Source of the DNA: Perognathus longimembris pacificus
Taxonomy: Eukaryota; Chordata; Mammalia; Rodentia; Heteromyidae
DNA: 64,000 nt
NCBI RefSeq assembly: GCF_023159225.1
Contig: NC_063161.1
Coordinates: forward strand, 2,344,959-2,408,958
Direction of reading: 5' to 3'
In this document: piece after piece, positions 34,293-45,442 of the stretch
Layout of the letters: each line of letters begins with the position of its first letter
Numbering within the stretch: position 1 is the first letter of the stretch
Program-made: the position numbers and the translations under genes
Notes under the pieces: model-generated
Databases searched by the model: none
Seen by the model: the letters and a program-made list of their open reading frames with translations, nothing else
Told to the model about the DNA's origin: nothing

Positions 34293-35555
34293 AGGGAGCT
34301 GGGGTGTCATGGTTAGGAAGCAGATGCCCCCATGTTTCTCAGCTCTTGAATATAACATCAAAGATTTGGTGTAAAAGATGCGGAAAGAGCAGGAAGAGAA
34401 CAAAGAGCCGCTTCATTCACAGCGAGGCAGGTCACTGAGGTGAGGCCCCGCCGCACAGAGCTGCCAGGCCCAGGATTTCCTCCGGCAAGGCAAGGCTGCT
34501 CCTGGTGTAGAACTGAGGGCCTCCCCTTGGGCCCTCCAAGGGCTCCATGAGGGCAGTGGCTGCCCCAACGGGAAGGCAGACGCCAGTGCGCTTGGCCTCC
34601 CTTGCCCTTCCCAGCCCGGCCTGCCACAGCAAGGTCACAGAGCAGCGGCTGCGTCCTCAAGGGGCAGGACATGGCTGACCTCACGGGCAGAGGAAGCTCC
34701 GTGGGGGAGGAGATGGGGCCCTGAGTCACCCACTGGGTCAGGTGTGGGCCGTCTGGGGCTCTCGGGCTCCCTGGGCTCAGAGGATTTCCTGGCGCCTGCC
34801 CCCACCTACCCAGCGGCTTACACTCGCCAGAGCTCAGGCAGAACAGCTGATACTTCTGTGCTGTACTGAGGAGTCAAGCAAGAGGTATGGCAAGATGCGA
34901 AGGCGAAGCGCTTCTTATGCGTCCCCAGTCCCCACCTGCGGGGTACCGGCAGGATGAAAGAAAGCACAGGGTCCCGGGCCGGGCAGGAGGAAGTATTAGG
35001 CAATTTAAACTGACAGCTAGTCTGCACAAGGGCTGGTCTGGAATGTTAAAATGTACCAAGGTCGTGGAAAACAAGGAAACACTGAGTGAAGGGCATTATT
35101 TTTGCAACTTATTTTCTGAGTTCTGAAGGAGAAAGGAAACGTGTGGCCCCATGTTCAGGATTTGAAAGTGCTTTCCCCCCACCCATAGCTGTGCGAGCAC
35201 CATGCCCTCCTGAACAGGAGGTAGCCCCCTCTGCAGACAACCTGCTGGCTCCTCGATCTTCTCTCCCCAGACTCCAGCGAAGTGAAAACTCAACTTCTGC
35301 TCCTTACAGGCCTCCCACACCCGGGTGTCCTGTCGCTGCAACACAGACGAGCTAAGACATGCTGGCTAAACTCCAATGGAAGGCTTCTGTGCCCCAGGCT
35401 GGGGAAAGGAGGTCATTTCTGCTTCACAGTGGGATTCCTTCTCCACGCCCTGGGCTTTCGCAGGCAATGAGCCTGCATTTGAACACCAGGACCAAAGCCA
35501 CCCGCCACAGATCCATTAGCCAGCCGGCTCTGCCACAGAGGGCGCAGGTGGATAA
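34293..35555. other. Unique sequence, no gene supported
   Basis: Mixed GC with no recognised repeat or exon. Open frames lack domains. Confidence 0.35.
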
Positions 35556-36312
35556 TCAGGGAGGAAGACATGCTATCGGAGAGGCATCTCCTGGGGTCGT
35601 CATTTTGCATATGGCTGTTAATAATGCAGCATCGAGTCTATTACACAGAGTAAAAGGTAACTTTGGCCTATGGGAGAGGACTATTATGCAAATTTAGGCA
35701 GAAGCTGGCTTTTAAAAATGCACATATTTAACGAAAGCATGGCCATTAGTCTCCTCTTAGAGTGTTCCCAAGAAAGCATTGTTTCCACCAATTGCTACAG
35801 AGTCGGGCTGAAACGAACAGGGCACCAACTCCACAAGACTTCTTGCTAAACTGTGGCCCGTCTTAAGTCTCAGAAGCCAGGGCAGAAACCTTTTCCAAAC
35901 CTAACCAGCCCTCCTCTGCAATTGGGCCTTGGTCCAGGGTCCTCTGGGTGGAGCTGTCCGGAGCGGAGTGGTGCTGAAGCCCTGCAGGGCCGGCGCTTGC
36001 CCAAGCCCCGGCCTCCACCTGCACCATCCGGTCTGTGGGTGGCGGAGTGTCTACCCCGCTGCCATGGAAACCGCTCTCAGAGAAGCAATTAGTGCACAGG
36101 TGTGCGCTTTAGATCTGTGATATTTTGAATTTATTTATAACTGCAAAAGCAATTAGTCTACATAATGAACTAATCACTTGCTGGAATTCCGGGTTCTTTT
36201 GGATTTCCATGTAACACACATGTACCTAGCAAAATTTAAGTTTTCTAAGTGCCGGTAATTAAATCAACTCCAATTTCATTTCAATTAGGTTGAGCACAAC
36301 TATCATAGTGGG
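35556..36312. other. AT-rich island(s), strong candidate conserved non-coding element
   Basis: 35556-35800 includes a perfect POU octamer ATGCAAAT (35686-35693), a near-octamer in 'cattttgcatatgg' and 'ctgttaataatgcagc'. 36070-36312 includes repeated 'gcaattag' cores, 'ttgaatttatttataactgc' and 'catttcaattaggttgag'. A GC-rich spacer (35930-36060) separates them. No transposon or tandem pattern is visible. Confidence 0.5.
35686..35693 (+). promoter_or_regulatory. POU octamer motif (ATGCAAAT)
   Basis: Exact consensus octamer inside the AT-rich island. A motif match only; binding is not shown. Confidence 0.4.
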
Positions 36313-36339
36313 TTTGGAAATTGCCTTGTGAGAATGTAT

Positions 36340-36340
<1 letters not shown>

Positions 36341-36369
<29 letters not shown>
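36341..36369. repeat. (CA)n microsatellite
   Basis: Uninterrupted CA dinucleotides, about 14 copies. Confidence 0.98.
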
Positions 36370-36373
<4 letters not shown>

Positions 36374-37585
36374 ATGTATGGATTTTTTTCCCCCTTTCTG
36401 TACTTGCCAGTGTAGTAAATGAAGTTGGGTGGGAATATAATGTTTTCTGGGGAACTTTCGGTGGGGCAGGCATTATCTGCTTAATAGCCACGGGTCTAAT
36501 TCTAGAACAATGTTGAGTGCACATCTGAGATAGAAAGTGTGTACTGTACTCATTTGCACCCATTTTAGTCCACACGACATGCAAAATACACTTTGTTATA
36601 TACACTTACACATGAAAAACCCCAGTCCTAGAGAAGAAAGTGCACAATGACAAAACAGCGATTCATCCCCAAATAGTGGCCATGCTGTTCTTCAACATAA
36701 CATCCGTGCCCTGCCAGGAAGGAGGGCTTTGCAATCTCAGGCGAAACTGGAAGGCAAAGTGGCTCACCTTGACTGATCATTACTACATGATGGTTTAGAC
36801 CCAAAGCCAGCAAGCTTGATAGATTAGCCTCTCCCCGTAACCTCAGTAACTCCAGGCACCCAGGGAGCTGCCCCCACCCACGCTGCTGCTCTGGGGGAAG
36901 CAACGTCCTCTCCTCACAAGGAAACCAGACCCTTCCTCCAAAAGTCAGCCACCATCACATCCAGACCCCTTCCCTTTCCCACAGGAAGATATGTGTGATG
37001 CCCTGGGTCCCTGGGTCTGGAGGGAGAACACAGTCATCTCCCCTCATCCACCCAGATCAGACCACACACCAATTATGCCTACTCGGCCTACCAGGCATTC
37101 ACCTAGCCAACCACAGCCCCTCACCATTCCTTCTGGCTCTGCAGAGATCTTGGCTCCCGTCTCACTATCCTCCCATCACAAATCCTGCCATTCTCTACAA
37201 CGATCCAGTGTCCACACTGGTCTTCTACTGTCTCTTGCTCTCAGGTAATCACCAACACCCTACCTGACCATCTTGAGAGCTCAGGACAGTAGTATCCATA
37301 AGGTCTCAGTCCTCAGTGAGTGATTGATCCTGTTCTCAGAACTCAGTTCTGAGAACAGTTCTGAGAAATTCATACCTGCTCAGCTCTGAAAACCATACCT
37401 GGCTTCTGCTCAGGAAGCACTGGGCGTATGAGCTAGTCCTACTCTGTGCCCACAGAGTAACTCGAGGACATGTATGTTGTTCTACTGAAATCCTTTGCTG
37501 AAATGGGACACTCAGCCACATTTAATTCATCTTTGTATCCCAGAGACTAGCAGTGCTCAGAAAGCAGGACCCAGCAAGTATGTGG
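36370..37585. other. Unique sequence with a short inverted repeat
   Basis: Lower GC than most of the window. A perfect 12-bp-arm inverted repeat with a 3-base loop lies at 37331-37357. No gene is supported. Confidence 0.35.
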
Positions 37586-38240
37586 TGAATGAAAGATGGG
37601 TGGATGGAAGAATGATGGGTGGATGAATGATTGATAAATAGATGGATAAATGATGGATGGATGGTTGGATAATGAATGGATGGATGATGGATGGATGGAT
37701 GAGGGATGGATGGATGGATGGATGATGGATGGATGGAAGGATGGATGGGGTATGGATGATGGATGATGGATGCGGGATGGATGGATGATGGATGGATGGA
37801 AGGATGGATGGGGTATGGATGATGGATGATGGATGCGGGATGGATGGATGGATAGATGAATGGATGGATGGATGATGGACGGATGAATGGACAGATGGAT
37901 GGATAGATGGATGGATGAGGGATGGATAGATGGATGATGGTGGATAGAGGGATGGATGAACGAATGAGGGATGGATGGATGGGTGGATGGATGGATGGAT
38001 GAGTGGATGGATGGATGGACAGATGGATGGATGAGGGATGGATAGATGGATGGATGGATGGATGATGGATGGACGGATGGATGGATGATGGATGGGTGGA
38101 TGGATGATGGATGGATGAATGGACAGATGGATGGATGATGGATGGACAGATAGATGGATGATGGATGGATGGATGGATGATGGACGGATGGATGAGGGAT
38201 GGATGGGTGGTTGGATGGTGGGTAAACGATATGATAAATG
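37586..38240. repeat. (TGGA)n-based tandem array, about 650 bp
   Basis: Tetranucleotide TGGA with frequent TGA, AGA and GGG interruptions. Partial copies at 37744-37782 and 37804-37842 show 60-bp local duplication ('ggatggggtatggatgatgg'). The minus strand is open for about 400 codons ([11 protein letters not shown]), an artefact of the repeat. Confidence 0.95.
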
Positions 38241-39778
38241 GATGGATGAATGCTGAAACTGTAGTGGAATCTGGTGTCCGAGGGAAAGTGGGCCTGGCTT
38301 GGCATGGACCAGTCGGTTCCTCTCTAATAGAGATGACTAGGAGTCCACTTCTCTCCTCCCACAGCCACGTCCTGCCCTCTAGCACCTTCTCACCTGACTT
38401 CCTCCCTCTCCCTTCCCCTCTCCCTCCTTCCCCCTCTTTCTCATCCCCTCCCCACCTGTACAGCGAGAGCTCCACTGAGCTCTGTCCCGAGGGGACGGGA
38501 TGGGGCCATGCGCTCAGAAGGCTGGCCCGGCCCCCACCATAGTGCAACCGTCCGTGGTGCAGAGCCGTAGGCCAGCTTGCGGTCCCCCCTTCCCCTCCGT
38601 CCCCGGTGACTCTGCTTAGGGGGAACCTTGGGGGGGCTGCTGCCCAGTTGCCCCCCTTTCTTCTCCCCATGGTGAGGAGCCTTGCTGCCCGCCCCAGGAG
38701 CGCTCTGAGCACCTCTGGCTGCTTCATAATCGCCTGCACCCCGTCATTTAAGCCCCAGTAAGGGGCAAAGTAAAAAAGTGAATGGTCTAAAACTTGCTTT
38801 TGCGAACTACCTAAGAGGACGTTTTACTCATAAAGGTAAGCAGGGACACAGGGTTCCAGTTCTCTGGTTAGGAGACAAAAAGACAGCTTCCTGAGTTCTG
38901 TAGTCGTGGAGCTGAGGGGCTGTGCAGCCAGGGAGGCCTCCCCCTCCGTCTCCCCCACACAGCCTCCCCCCACCGCCCCCCGCCCTGTGGCCACCAGGCG
39001 TCTTTTCCACAGCCCTCCAGGCCTCCCCTCTGAGTGCAGCCTCCGCAGCCAGGCCTCCGTCTTCCTCCCAGCCTCCCACTTCTCAGGCCGTAGGGTCCCT
39101 GCAGCCCCGGCGCCGCCCTCAGAGGGAGAGTAATGGACACCACCGCCCATCACGCTCCTAACCCCCAGTCCCGGGAAGGAACAGACTGAGGGGTTGGGGC
39201 TCCCCACTCCAGAGTCCCGGGGGGGGGTGAGGGGGAGCAGAGCTTCCCAGCCTTCCCCAAAGGAGCCAGGGCGCCCCTCGGTCCAGGCCCCTCGCTCAGG
39301 GATGGCTCCCTGAAGGGGACAGGAGCAGCTCCCGGGGAGCCGGGGAGACTCTGCAAGACACTTGGCCGGCAAATGGCAGCCCCAGGAGAGCCAAGAGGGT
39401 AAGAGGGCAGAGTCGACGGGGGAGGGCAGGGCCTGGGCTCCTGATGCCTTGTGTGGCGAGACGGAGCGGCATGGGCGTGAGGGGAACCGATCACGAATCA
39501 ACCCGTCCCACTTCCCCCTGAGAAGCGAGAGGCAGGAGCTCTGCTCCGGACAGCAACCCCTGCTACCCCCAGCACGGCCGTGCGCGGGGACCCGGGAGGC
39601 AGCCGGAGGAGGCCCTGGCAGTGCCTGGCCCGCCCTTCATGCTCCTGGACACCCCATCACCCAGTGCTGGCCCTGTGCTCCCCAACGTGTGCGTGGTAAA
39701 CCTAGCAGGAGCTGAGAAGGAAGGACAGGAAGCTCACCGAGCGCCCGGACGCCACATCACCTCCGCCAAGAACACAGG
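38241..39778. other. GC-rich unique sequence
   Basis: Contains a CT-rich patch at about 38395-38455. No exon or repeat family is recognised. Confidence 0.35.
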
Positions 39779-40140
39779 CCGCACGGACGCTGCGGCTGCA
39801 GCCTGGAGTCCCAGCTACACGAGGGGGACATCAGAAGGCCTAAGGTGCGCAGTCCGCCCGGGGAGGGGAGTTTACCAAATCTCCACCTCAGCAAACATAA
39901 AGCCAGGTGTGACGGGTCCCACCTACCACGCCGACTCCATGGGAGGCGAAACAGAAGGACCACACCGCAGGCCAGTCAGGGCCTACGTGCGAGAAGCTAC
40001 TAGAATAAATAAGCAAGCAAACAAAACTAAGCTTGAAGTCAAAAGACTGAGTGGCTCCGGTGATGGAGCACCGGTCTGGCCACCACGAGGTTTTGAGTTC
40101 AACGCCCACCCCATCCCAGGACTTCCAAACATTGAACAAC
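39779..40140 (+). mobile_element. Degraded B1/dID-type chimeric SINE(s)
   Basis: Two B1-like heads are visible ('cctggagtcccagctacacg' at 39801 and 'agccaggtgtgacgggtccc' at 39901). An A-rich linker at about 40005-40028 follows, then an ID-like second unit ('ggctccggtgatggagcac', 'gttttgagttcaacgcccac'). Diverged, with no target-site duplication found. Confidence 0.6.
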
Positions 40141-40232
40141 GTCCTACACACCGACCCCTTGAAGAAGCCCACGCAGGATCCTGTGAGTGGCACGGAGCCG
40201 CCCTCACGGCCCCCACACCTCCCGTGCCATGG

Positions 40233-40817
40233 TGCCGGGCTAGATTCACCTCCCCCGGTGCGGGGATGCTCAGCTTACTCCCTTATCAGTTCTCCCCTTT
40301 TCACCCTCTCCCCTGGACGCCCGACCCGCAGGCGGCCAAGGTGGAGCGAGGGACACGGGCTAGCCTAAGGTGCACGCGGCCGAACGAGATCCCCTTTTCC
40401 TCCCTCCTTACCCACCAAGGAAGCCAGGCGCACACGGATCTCGGAGACGCTTTGGAGAGCAATCTGGTTTATTCGGGAGGGGCTCACAGTAATATATAGT
40501 AGTGATGACGAGGATTGAGCATGAGCCGGCGATAGGCTGGCGAGCTTGTCTATCCAAGAGCAGCTCCCAAGGACCTCCCTCATGGGCTAACGTCACTTCC
40601 CATAGTACCGCCCTCTGGGCAAAGCCCGCCAAAGGAGAGCACACGTGCTTGCTGGCGCAAGGTGGGGGATGGTCTCAAAGCTACCCCTTCTGGTTCCGGA
40701 CCCAGAAGGAGATAGGTGTGGCTCACTTCCACACTGCCCCAGGGCTGGGGGAAGGGCGGCGTCTCGGGAGCGCTCTCCTCGCCCTTCCCCCCTTAAGGCC
40801 AAGAGGAATCCCCAACA
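40233..40817 (-). mobile_element. Solo LTR, ERVK/IAP-like (class II), copy 2
   Basis: A 585-bp element with the same termini as the copy at 20138 (minus strand TGTTGGGG...CCGGCA). Flanks read CCATGG (40227-40232) and CCACGG (40818-40823), a 6-bp duplication with one substitution. It keeps a minus-strand AATAAA (plus TTTATT, 40468-40473) and an AT-rich TATA-like stretch (40491-40498). It carries two short segments missing in copy 1. No internal viral sequence is attached. Confidence 0.85.
40468..40498 (-). promoter_or_regulatory. LTR TATA-like box and poly(A) signal
   Basis: On the minus strand TATATATT (40491-40498) is followed about 20 bases downstream by AATAAA (40473-40468), a compact promoter/R arrangement. 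The equivalent TATA region is shortened in copy 1. Confidence 0.5.
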
Positions 40818-40823
40818 CCACGG

Positions 40824-41938
40824 GACCGCGGGGGCGCTCCGGCACCTCCCTCGTGCCGCTGGGTGTGAAGGTTTGCTCACCATGTCCTCAACTCCAGGAG
40901 TCACCAGCGCCTGAAAAAAAATCCGCATTCCCAAGCCACCTCTTCTGGCACCCACGAAGGTGATGCTTAGCTTCACGGGTCACGAGGGCCGGGCCACGGT
41001 GCCAGGAGAGGTGGTCAAGCACCACGCTGGACGTGCAGCCCGTCTTCGCATCGGATGGACAGTTGAAGCGGTGGACGCTGGGTAAAGCAGGCCGCCCTCC
41101 ACAGGGATGGGCCCCATCCAGCTGTTGATAGCAGCTGGCAGCTGGCAGCTGGACTCGAGCGGCGAGCCAGCCCCTTCCCCGCTCCTGGCCCGCCTGCCGG
41201 GGGACTGGAGCTTGCTTGCCACCGTCTGGAATCAGCTCGTGGACACCTCCTACCCCGCCTCTCCCCTTTCCGGCCCCCGTGAGGCGGGCAGCTTGTCTCC
41301 TCCCCACGATTCTACCGCAAAGCTCAACCTCACCACAGACGTGGAAGCCGCCAGGCCACCGGCGTGTGCACGGAGCCCTCTGACGCCAGGAACTGCAACA
41401 ACCCCTCCCCCAGGGAGGTGGGTGGCCTTGGGGTCCACAGGGGGGCGGTCCTGAGCGGAGCCCCGGGCAGCCTCGCCGAGCTGCGGGAGGGGTGGACGTG
41501 GGAAGGGGTGGGGCCTCTGAGGGGCCTCCGAGGGGACCCCCAGGCTCCGGCCTCTCCCTCCTCTTCTCTTTCGGCGATGGCGGCGGCGTTGCTCAGCCAC
41601 GTCTTCCCATCGTGACCTGCAACCTCCTCACGGGCCCTGGACAAGGGCCCCGCTGACTGGGGACGGGACCCTCCAAAACAGCAAGTCCAATCTACCTGCT
41701 CTGCTTAGAGGGTGGCTGCCCAGGTGTCTTGTTATAGTGCAGGTGGCACAACAACAGCATGGAATTCTGGGAAGAAAGCGGCCACGAAGCTGGGTTTGTC
41801 ACCTGCAAACCCCAAAGGCCTTGACCTTCTCACCTGAGGGCCGCAGCTGCGCAGAGCTAGAACCTGAGACCCAGGTCCAATGGGGAGGGGGTCCCCCACA
41901 ACTCTGCGACCTTGAAGAGCTGCCTGTCAGAATACCAG

Positions 41939-41939
<1 letters not shown>
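40824..41939. other. GC-rich unique sequence
   Basis: Includes a small 'gcagctggcagctggcagct' duplication near 41131-41152. No gene is supported. Confidence 0.35.

Positions 41940-41987
<48 letters not shown>
41940..41987. repeat. (CA)n microsatellite
   Basis: About 24 uninterrupted CA dinucleotides. Confidence 0.98.
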
Positions 41988-41988
<1 letters not shown>

Positions 41989-42855
41989 CACAGCACAGGA
42001 AAACACCACCAAGGAACGACTTCCCTCAAATGTGGTGCTGAATGGACAACAAATACAGAACTCCCACCAAAACTTGAAATCCCAAGCCAATTCTCAGGCA
42101 GGTTGTTTCTTTGTGGGGTTTTCAGGGTTGGCTCATACAAACTGTGCTGCACCGAAGGAAGGAAAAAAAATCTCAAGTATGAAATTATTTCCAAGTTATC
42201 CTATCCTGAGCTGTCAGTGACCTGGTGCCCTTCAGAATCTCATACAAATAAAAATTCTCTTCCACAGAATACACCTCCCACTCAGGCTGAAGCAATTCTC
42301 ACACGTACGGTTATGAGAATATCGAGCGGGGAGCCAATGACAGAATAAACACCAAGGCGGCGGTACGGCCGCCAGCCGGGAAGCACAGGGGACCCTGTCA
42401 CAAATCCTACCGTTGCCGCATTTGTAAGATGAGAACCAAATGCGCAACACATACTTTAAGGATTAAAGAAACTGTAATGTGCTCAACGAAGGAGGGCTTG
42501 TAAAAATAACGGTGTCAATTTGAAAAATGACTAAGTTGAAGTTTAAGGAATAAAACAAAATGTGCAATGACATAAATCAAAAACCTGGGGACACCGTATG
42601 TGCGGCGGCTTAAATAATTTTGAGCTGTGAAATAAGGCATAACCCAAGTACAAATGACTATGCATTTTGCAGACGTCGGATGAAGAGGAAAGGAGAGTAG
42701 AGATGGCACATCTAACCTGAATTCTAAAGTGAACCAACACAGAGAACAGAAAAAGACATTTATTAGCTGCTTGATGAAGTTTTAGAAAAACAGAAAGAAG
42801 GCAGCAGTGCTCAGAGACAACAAAGCATACATTAAAAAGAAAGAAGGAAGTCTTG
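41988..42855. other. AT-rich sequence of uncertain nature
   Basis: Becomes A-rich toward the LINE-1 fragment at 42860. It may include further diverged LINE-1 or an AT-rich non-coding element ('cggcttaaataattttgagc' at 42605-42624). I cannot decide. Confidence 0.3.
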
Positions 42856-43434
42856 TAGGTTAACTACAGAAAATGCAAGCAGCATATCACAGAAAGAGGA
42901 GGCATTAAAAACAGCAAGAAGGACGACAGGTCTTACCTGAAGAGAAGCAAAGATCAGCCAAAGGGTTCACTTCCCAGCACAGACCATGAATGCTGGATGT
43001 TTCTAAGAAAATACTAGAACTGTACACTCAGAAAATGCTGTCATTCAATAATGAAGGCATGGTACTAACATTCTCTGATACAAAAATCAATTAATAAGAT
43101 AATTTCCCACCAGTTGACCCTACAAAAGAAAAATCTAAGGAATTTACTTCAGACAGATGCTAAACCATGCCAGGAATAAACTGAGGAATACAAAAGGCAA
43201 TAGTGAGCAAAAGAATAGCAAATAGACAAGCAGGTCAAACAAAGTTAAGCTGCATGGAATACGGAAACAACGATGAAAACAGAATGCAACTTGAGAGGTT
43301 CAAAAGGGAAGCTTAAAATTTGATGGAGTAGAATGATATGAGGGAAAAAGTACATAAGGAGAAAGGGAAGTTCTAGAAGCTTCACTATTCTAAGAAGCTT
43401 GTGTTTTTTTTGGAGTAAGTTTCTTGGGTGTTTA
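42856..43434 (+). mobile_element. Old LINE-1 (L1M-type), ORF1 3' region
   Basis: Phrases such as 'aataatgaaggcatggtact', 'acattctctgatac', 'gaatttacttcagacagatg' and 'accatgccaggaa' follow, in order, the end of ORF1 in ancient mammalian L1. Heavily diverged. First of several pieces of one broken element that runs to about 46340. Confidence 0.6.
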
Positions 43435-43448
43435 AAAGTAAACTTTCT

Positions 43449-43658
43449 TACTTTTTTTTTTGCCAGTCCTTTTTGGGCCTTGGACTCAGGGCCTGAGCAC
43501 TGTCCCTGGCTTCCTTTTGCTCAAGGCTAGCACTCTGCCACTTGAGCTATGGAGCCACTTCTGGCTGTTTTCTATATATGTGGTGCTGGGGAATCGAACC
43601 CAGGGCTTCACGTATACGAGGCGAGCACTTTTGCCACTAGGCCATATTCCCAGCCCTG
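43449..43658 (-). mobile_element. Dimeric tRNA-derived SINE, minus orientation
   Basis: Begins on the plus strand with a T-run (the tail) and ends with the tRNA-like head ('gaatcgaacccagggc', 'gccactaggccatattccc'). A perfect 14-bp duplication AAAGTAAACTTTCT lies at 43435-43448 and 43659-43672. Inserted into the old LINE-1. Confidence 0.95.
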
Positions 43659-43675
43659 AAAGTAAACTTTCTAGC

Positions 43676-43762
43676 CAGCTATAGCGGCCCGTGGCTATAA
43701 TCACAGCTCTGGCCGTGAAGCTAGAGCAGGCTACTTAGTGAGATTCTGTCTCAAAAATGTTA
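43676..43762 (+). mobile_element. B1-like SINE fragment
   Basis: 'ccagctatagcggcccgtgg', 'tataatcacagctctg' and 'gagattctgtctcaaaaatg' match the start and end blocks of a 7SL-derived SINE. Short and internally deleted. Confidence 0.55.
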
Positions 43763-43975
43763 AGATGTCCTAATGTAACAACTAAAAATAAACAGATGAG
43801 TGCAAGAAGTTCCACAGCCCTAGGAGGAAACTGTGCAATGAATGAAACAAGCTCAACCGATACAAAGAATAACCAACAATAACAAAAGTAGCAGAGACAG
43901 AAAATGTTGACGATAATAAACATCAGGATTCATTAGTCCTTACAGCAACTATAAATGAGGTAGGCAGATAAAACA
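43763..43975 (+). mobile_element. Old LINE-1, ORF1-ORF2 linker region
   Basis: 'tcctaatgtaacaactaaaa', 'agcagagacagaaaatgttg' and 'tccttacagcaactataaat' match the linker before ORF2 in ancient L1, continuing the fragment at 42856. Confidence 0.5.
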
Positions 43976-44580
43976 GGGTGCTTGGTGGCCAGGGCGGTCC
44001 CTGAAACCAGGCCATAGGTCCTCAACCACCTGAGGAATGCTGACATACCACCCGAAACACTGTTCCAGGTTCTGGTGGAATTGTACCTGCTCCCTGCTAA
44101 GGTCAGGCTGCTGGGTGCCGTGTCCCCATAGCCTGGAGGTTGGTCCAGCGAAGCGACTCAGGAAGGCGCACGCGCAGGAGACAAGGGCTACCGCCTCACG
44201 TTGCACGTAGACACGCCCAGGAGTGAGACTGCGTGTTTACGCACTGCACATCATTAAATATCTCTGTAACCAAAGGCATTGTGGGAGGGGAAATGCACCG
44301 CTGAAAAACTTTTATATAACCACCACTTGTCATGCAAAAGCTGCCCACTGAAAGCAGCCCCTCCTGAGCCCCCCTTTGCCCAAACCACCCTTGCTCCACT
44401 GCTCAGAGCCCTGGCCCTCCCCTGCACAGGCCTGCACCCACACGTGGATGGGGCCCCACTGCGCCCTTCCTCTGCTTTCACTACAGTAAGCCCGTGATTC
44501 TCGCATTGCTTTGTTCAGGACACCAAGAACTGGAGGCCACGCCTCACCAAGCCCACCACTGGGTAACAGACCTCATTAGG
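43976..44580. other. Unassigned 600-bp insertion inside the old LINE-1
   Basis: Non-LINE sequence splits the L1 between the linker and ORF2 start. It contains a TATA-like 'acttttatataaccac' at about 44308-44323 and is otherwise unique. The edges show similar but imperfect sequence ('aggtaggcagataaaa' near 43958, 'aggtaagacaaaag' near 44578), possibly a decayed duplication. An old LTR or other retroelement is possible; I cannot name it. Confidence 0.4.
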
Positions 44581-44593
44581 TAAGACAAAAGAT

Positions 44594-44832
44594 TAAGCCA
44601 GGTGCCGATGGCTCGCACCTGCAATCCTAGCTACTCGGGAGGCTGAGGTCTGAGGTTCGCAGTTCGAAGCCAGCCTGGGCATGAAAATCTGTGAGACTCT
44701 TATCTCCAGTGAACCACCAGAAAACGGGAAGTGGTGCTGTGACTCCAAATGGTACAGCACTAGCCTTGAGCAAAAGAGCCCAGGGACAGTGCCCAGGCTG
44801 TGAGTTCAAGCCCCACGACTGACCAAAATAAG
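44594..44832 (+). mobile_element. Chimeric B1-ID SINE
   Basis: A 7SL-type head ('gatggctcgcacctgcaatc', 'ctagctactcgggaggctga', 'gaagccagcctgggc') is fused to the ID-like second unit ('agccttgagcaaaagagccc', 'gtgagttcaagccccacgac'). The flanks 'agacaaaagat' and 'aaacaaagat' may be an imperfect duplication. Confidence 0.85.
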
Positions 44833-44850
44833 GGGGGGGGGAAACAAAGA

Positions 44851-45195
44851 TAGATTGCTAAATTGGATTTCAAGAAGTTGGTTGCTTTGTATGCTCTTTA
44901 TAAGAAGCCGTCTGCAAGTTCTGACTGTAGAAAGATCAAAAAATGTAGAGGAAAATAGATAAATCAAGTATTAATGAAATAGAACTGAACTTAAAGCAAA
45001 ATACATAAAAATGTCCCCACAAAAAAGGCAAAAGGATAAGTACAGCAAGACATATGATCATTTCCAGTAGGGATTAACCCAACAACATAACTTCAAAAAC
45101 ACATAAAATTGATGGAATCCCATTCTGCCACAGAAGGAAATCCTGTGGTGTCTGCGCAGCTGTTCATTATTCGTGTATTATTAGGGAAAGCTGAA
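44851..45195 (+). mobile_element. Old LINE-1, start of ORF2
   Basis: 'gattgctaaattggatttca' and 'gctctttataagaagccgtc' correspond to the early endonuclease part of ORF2 in ancient L1, in the right order after the linker piece. Confidence 0.5.
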
Positions 45196-45207
45196 CGTTA
45201 GTAGACA

Positions 45208-45442
45208 CACTGGGCGCAGGTGGCTCACGCCTGTCATCCTAGCTCCTCGGGAGGCTGAGAGCTGAGAATCGCTTTCAAAGCCAGCCCGGGCAGACAAACC
45301 CAGAAGACTCCCGTCTCCTATTAGCCAACAAAAAGTCAGAAGTGGAGCTTGTGGCTCAAGCGGTAGAGCACCAGCCATGAGTAAAAAAGCCCTGGGACGT
45401 GCCCAGGCCCTGAGTGCGAGACCCAGTATTGGCACACATGGG
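45208..45442 (+). mobile_element. Chimeric B1-ID SINE
   Basis: Same family as 44594: 'caggtggctcacgcctgtca', 'ctcctcgggaggctgagagc', then 'gtggctcaagcggtagagca' and 'ccctgagtgcgagacccagt'. No duplication was found. Confidence 0.85.

Noticed and set aside
37522..38739. 405-codon His-Pro-Ser-Ile open frame
   Set aside because: The minus-strand reading of the TGGA array.
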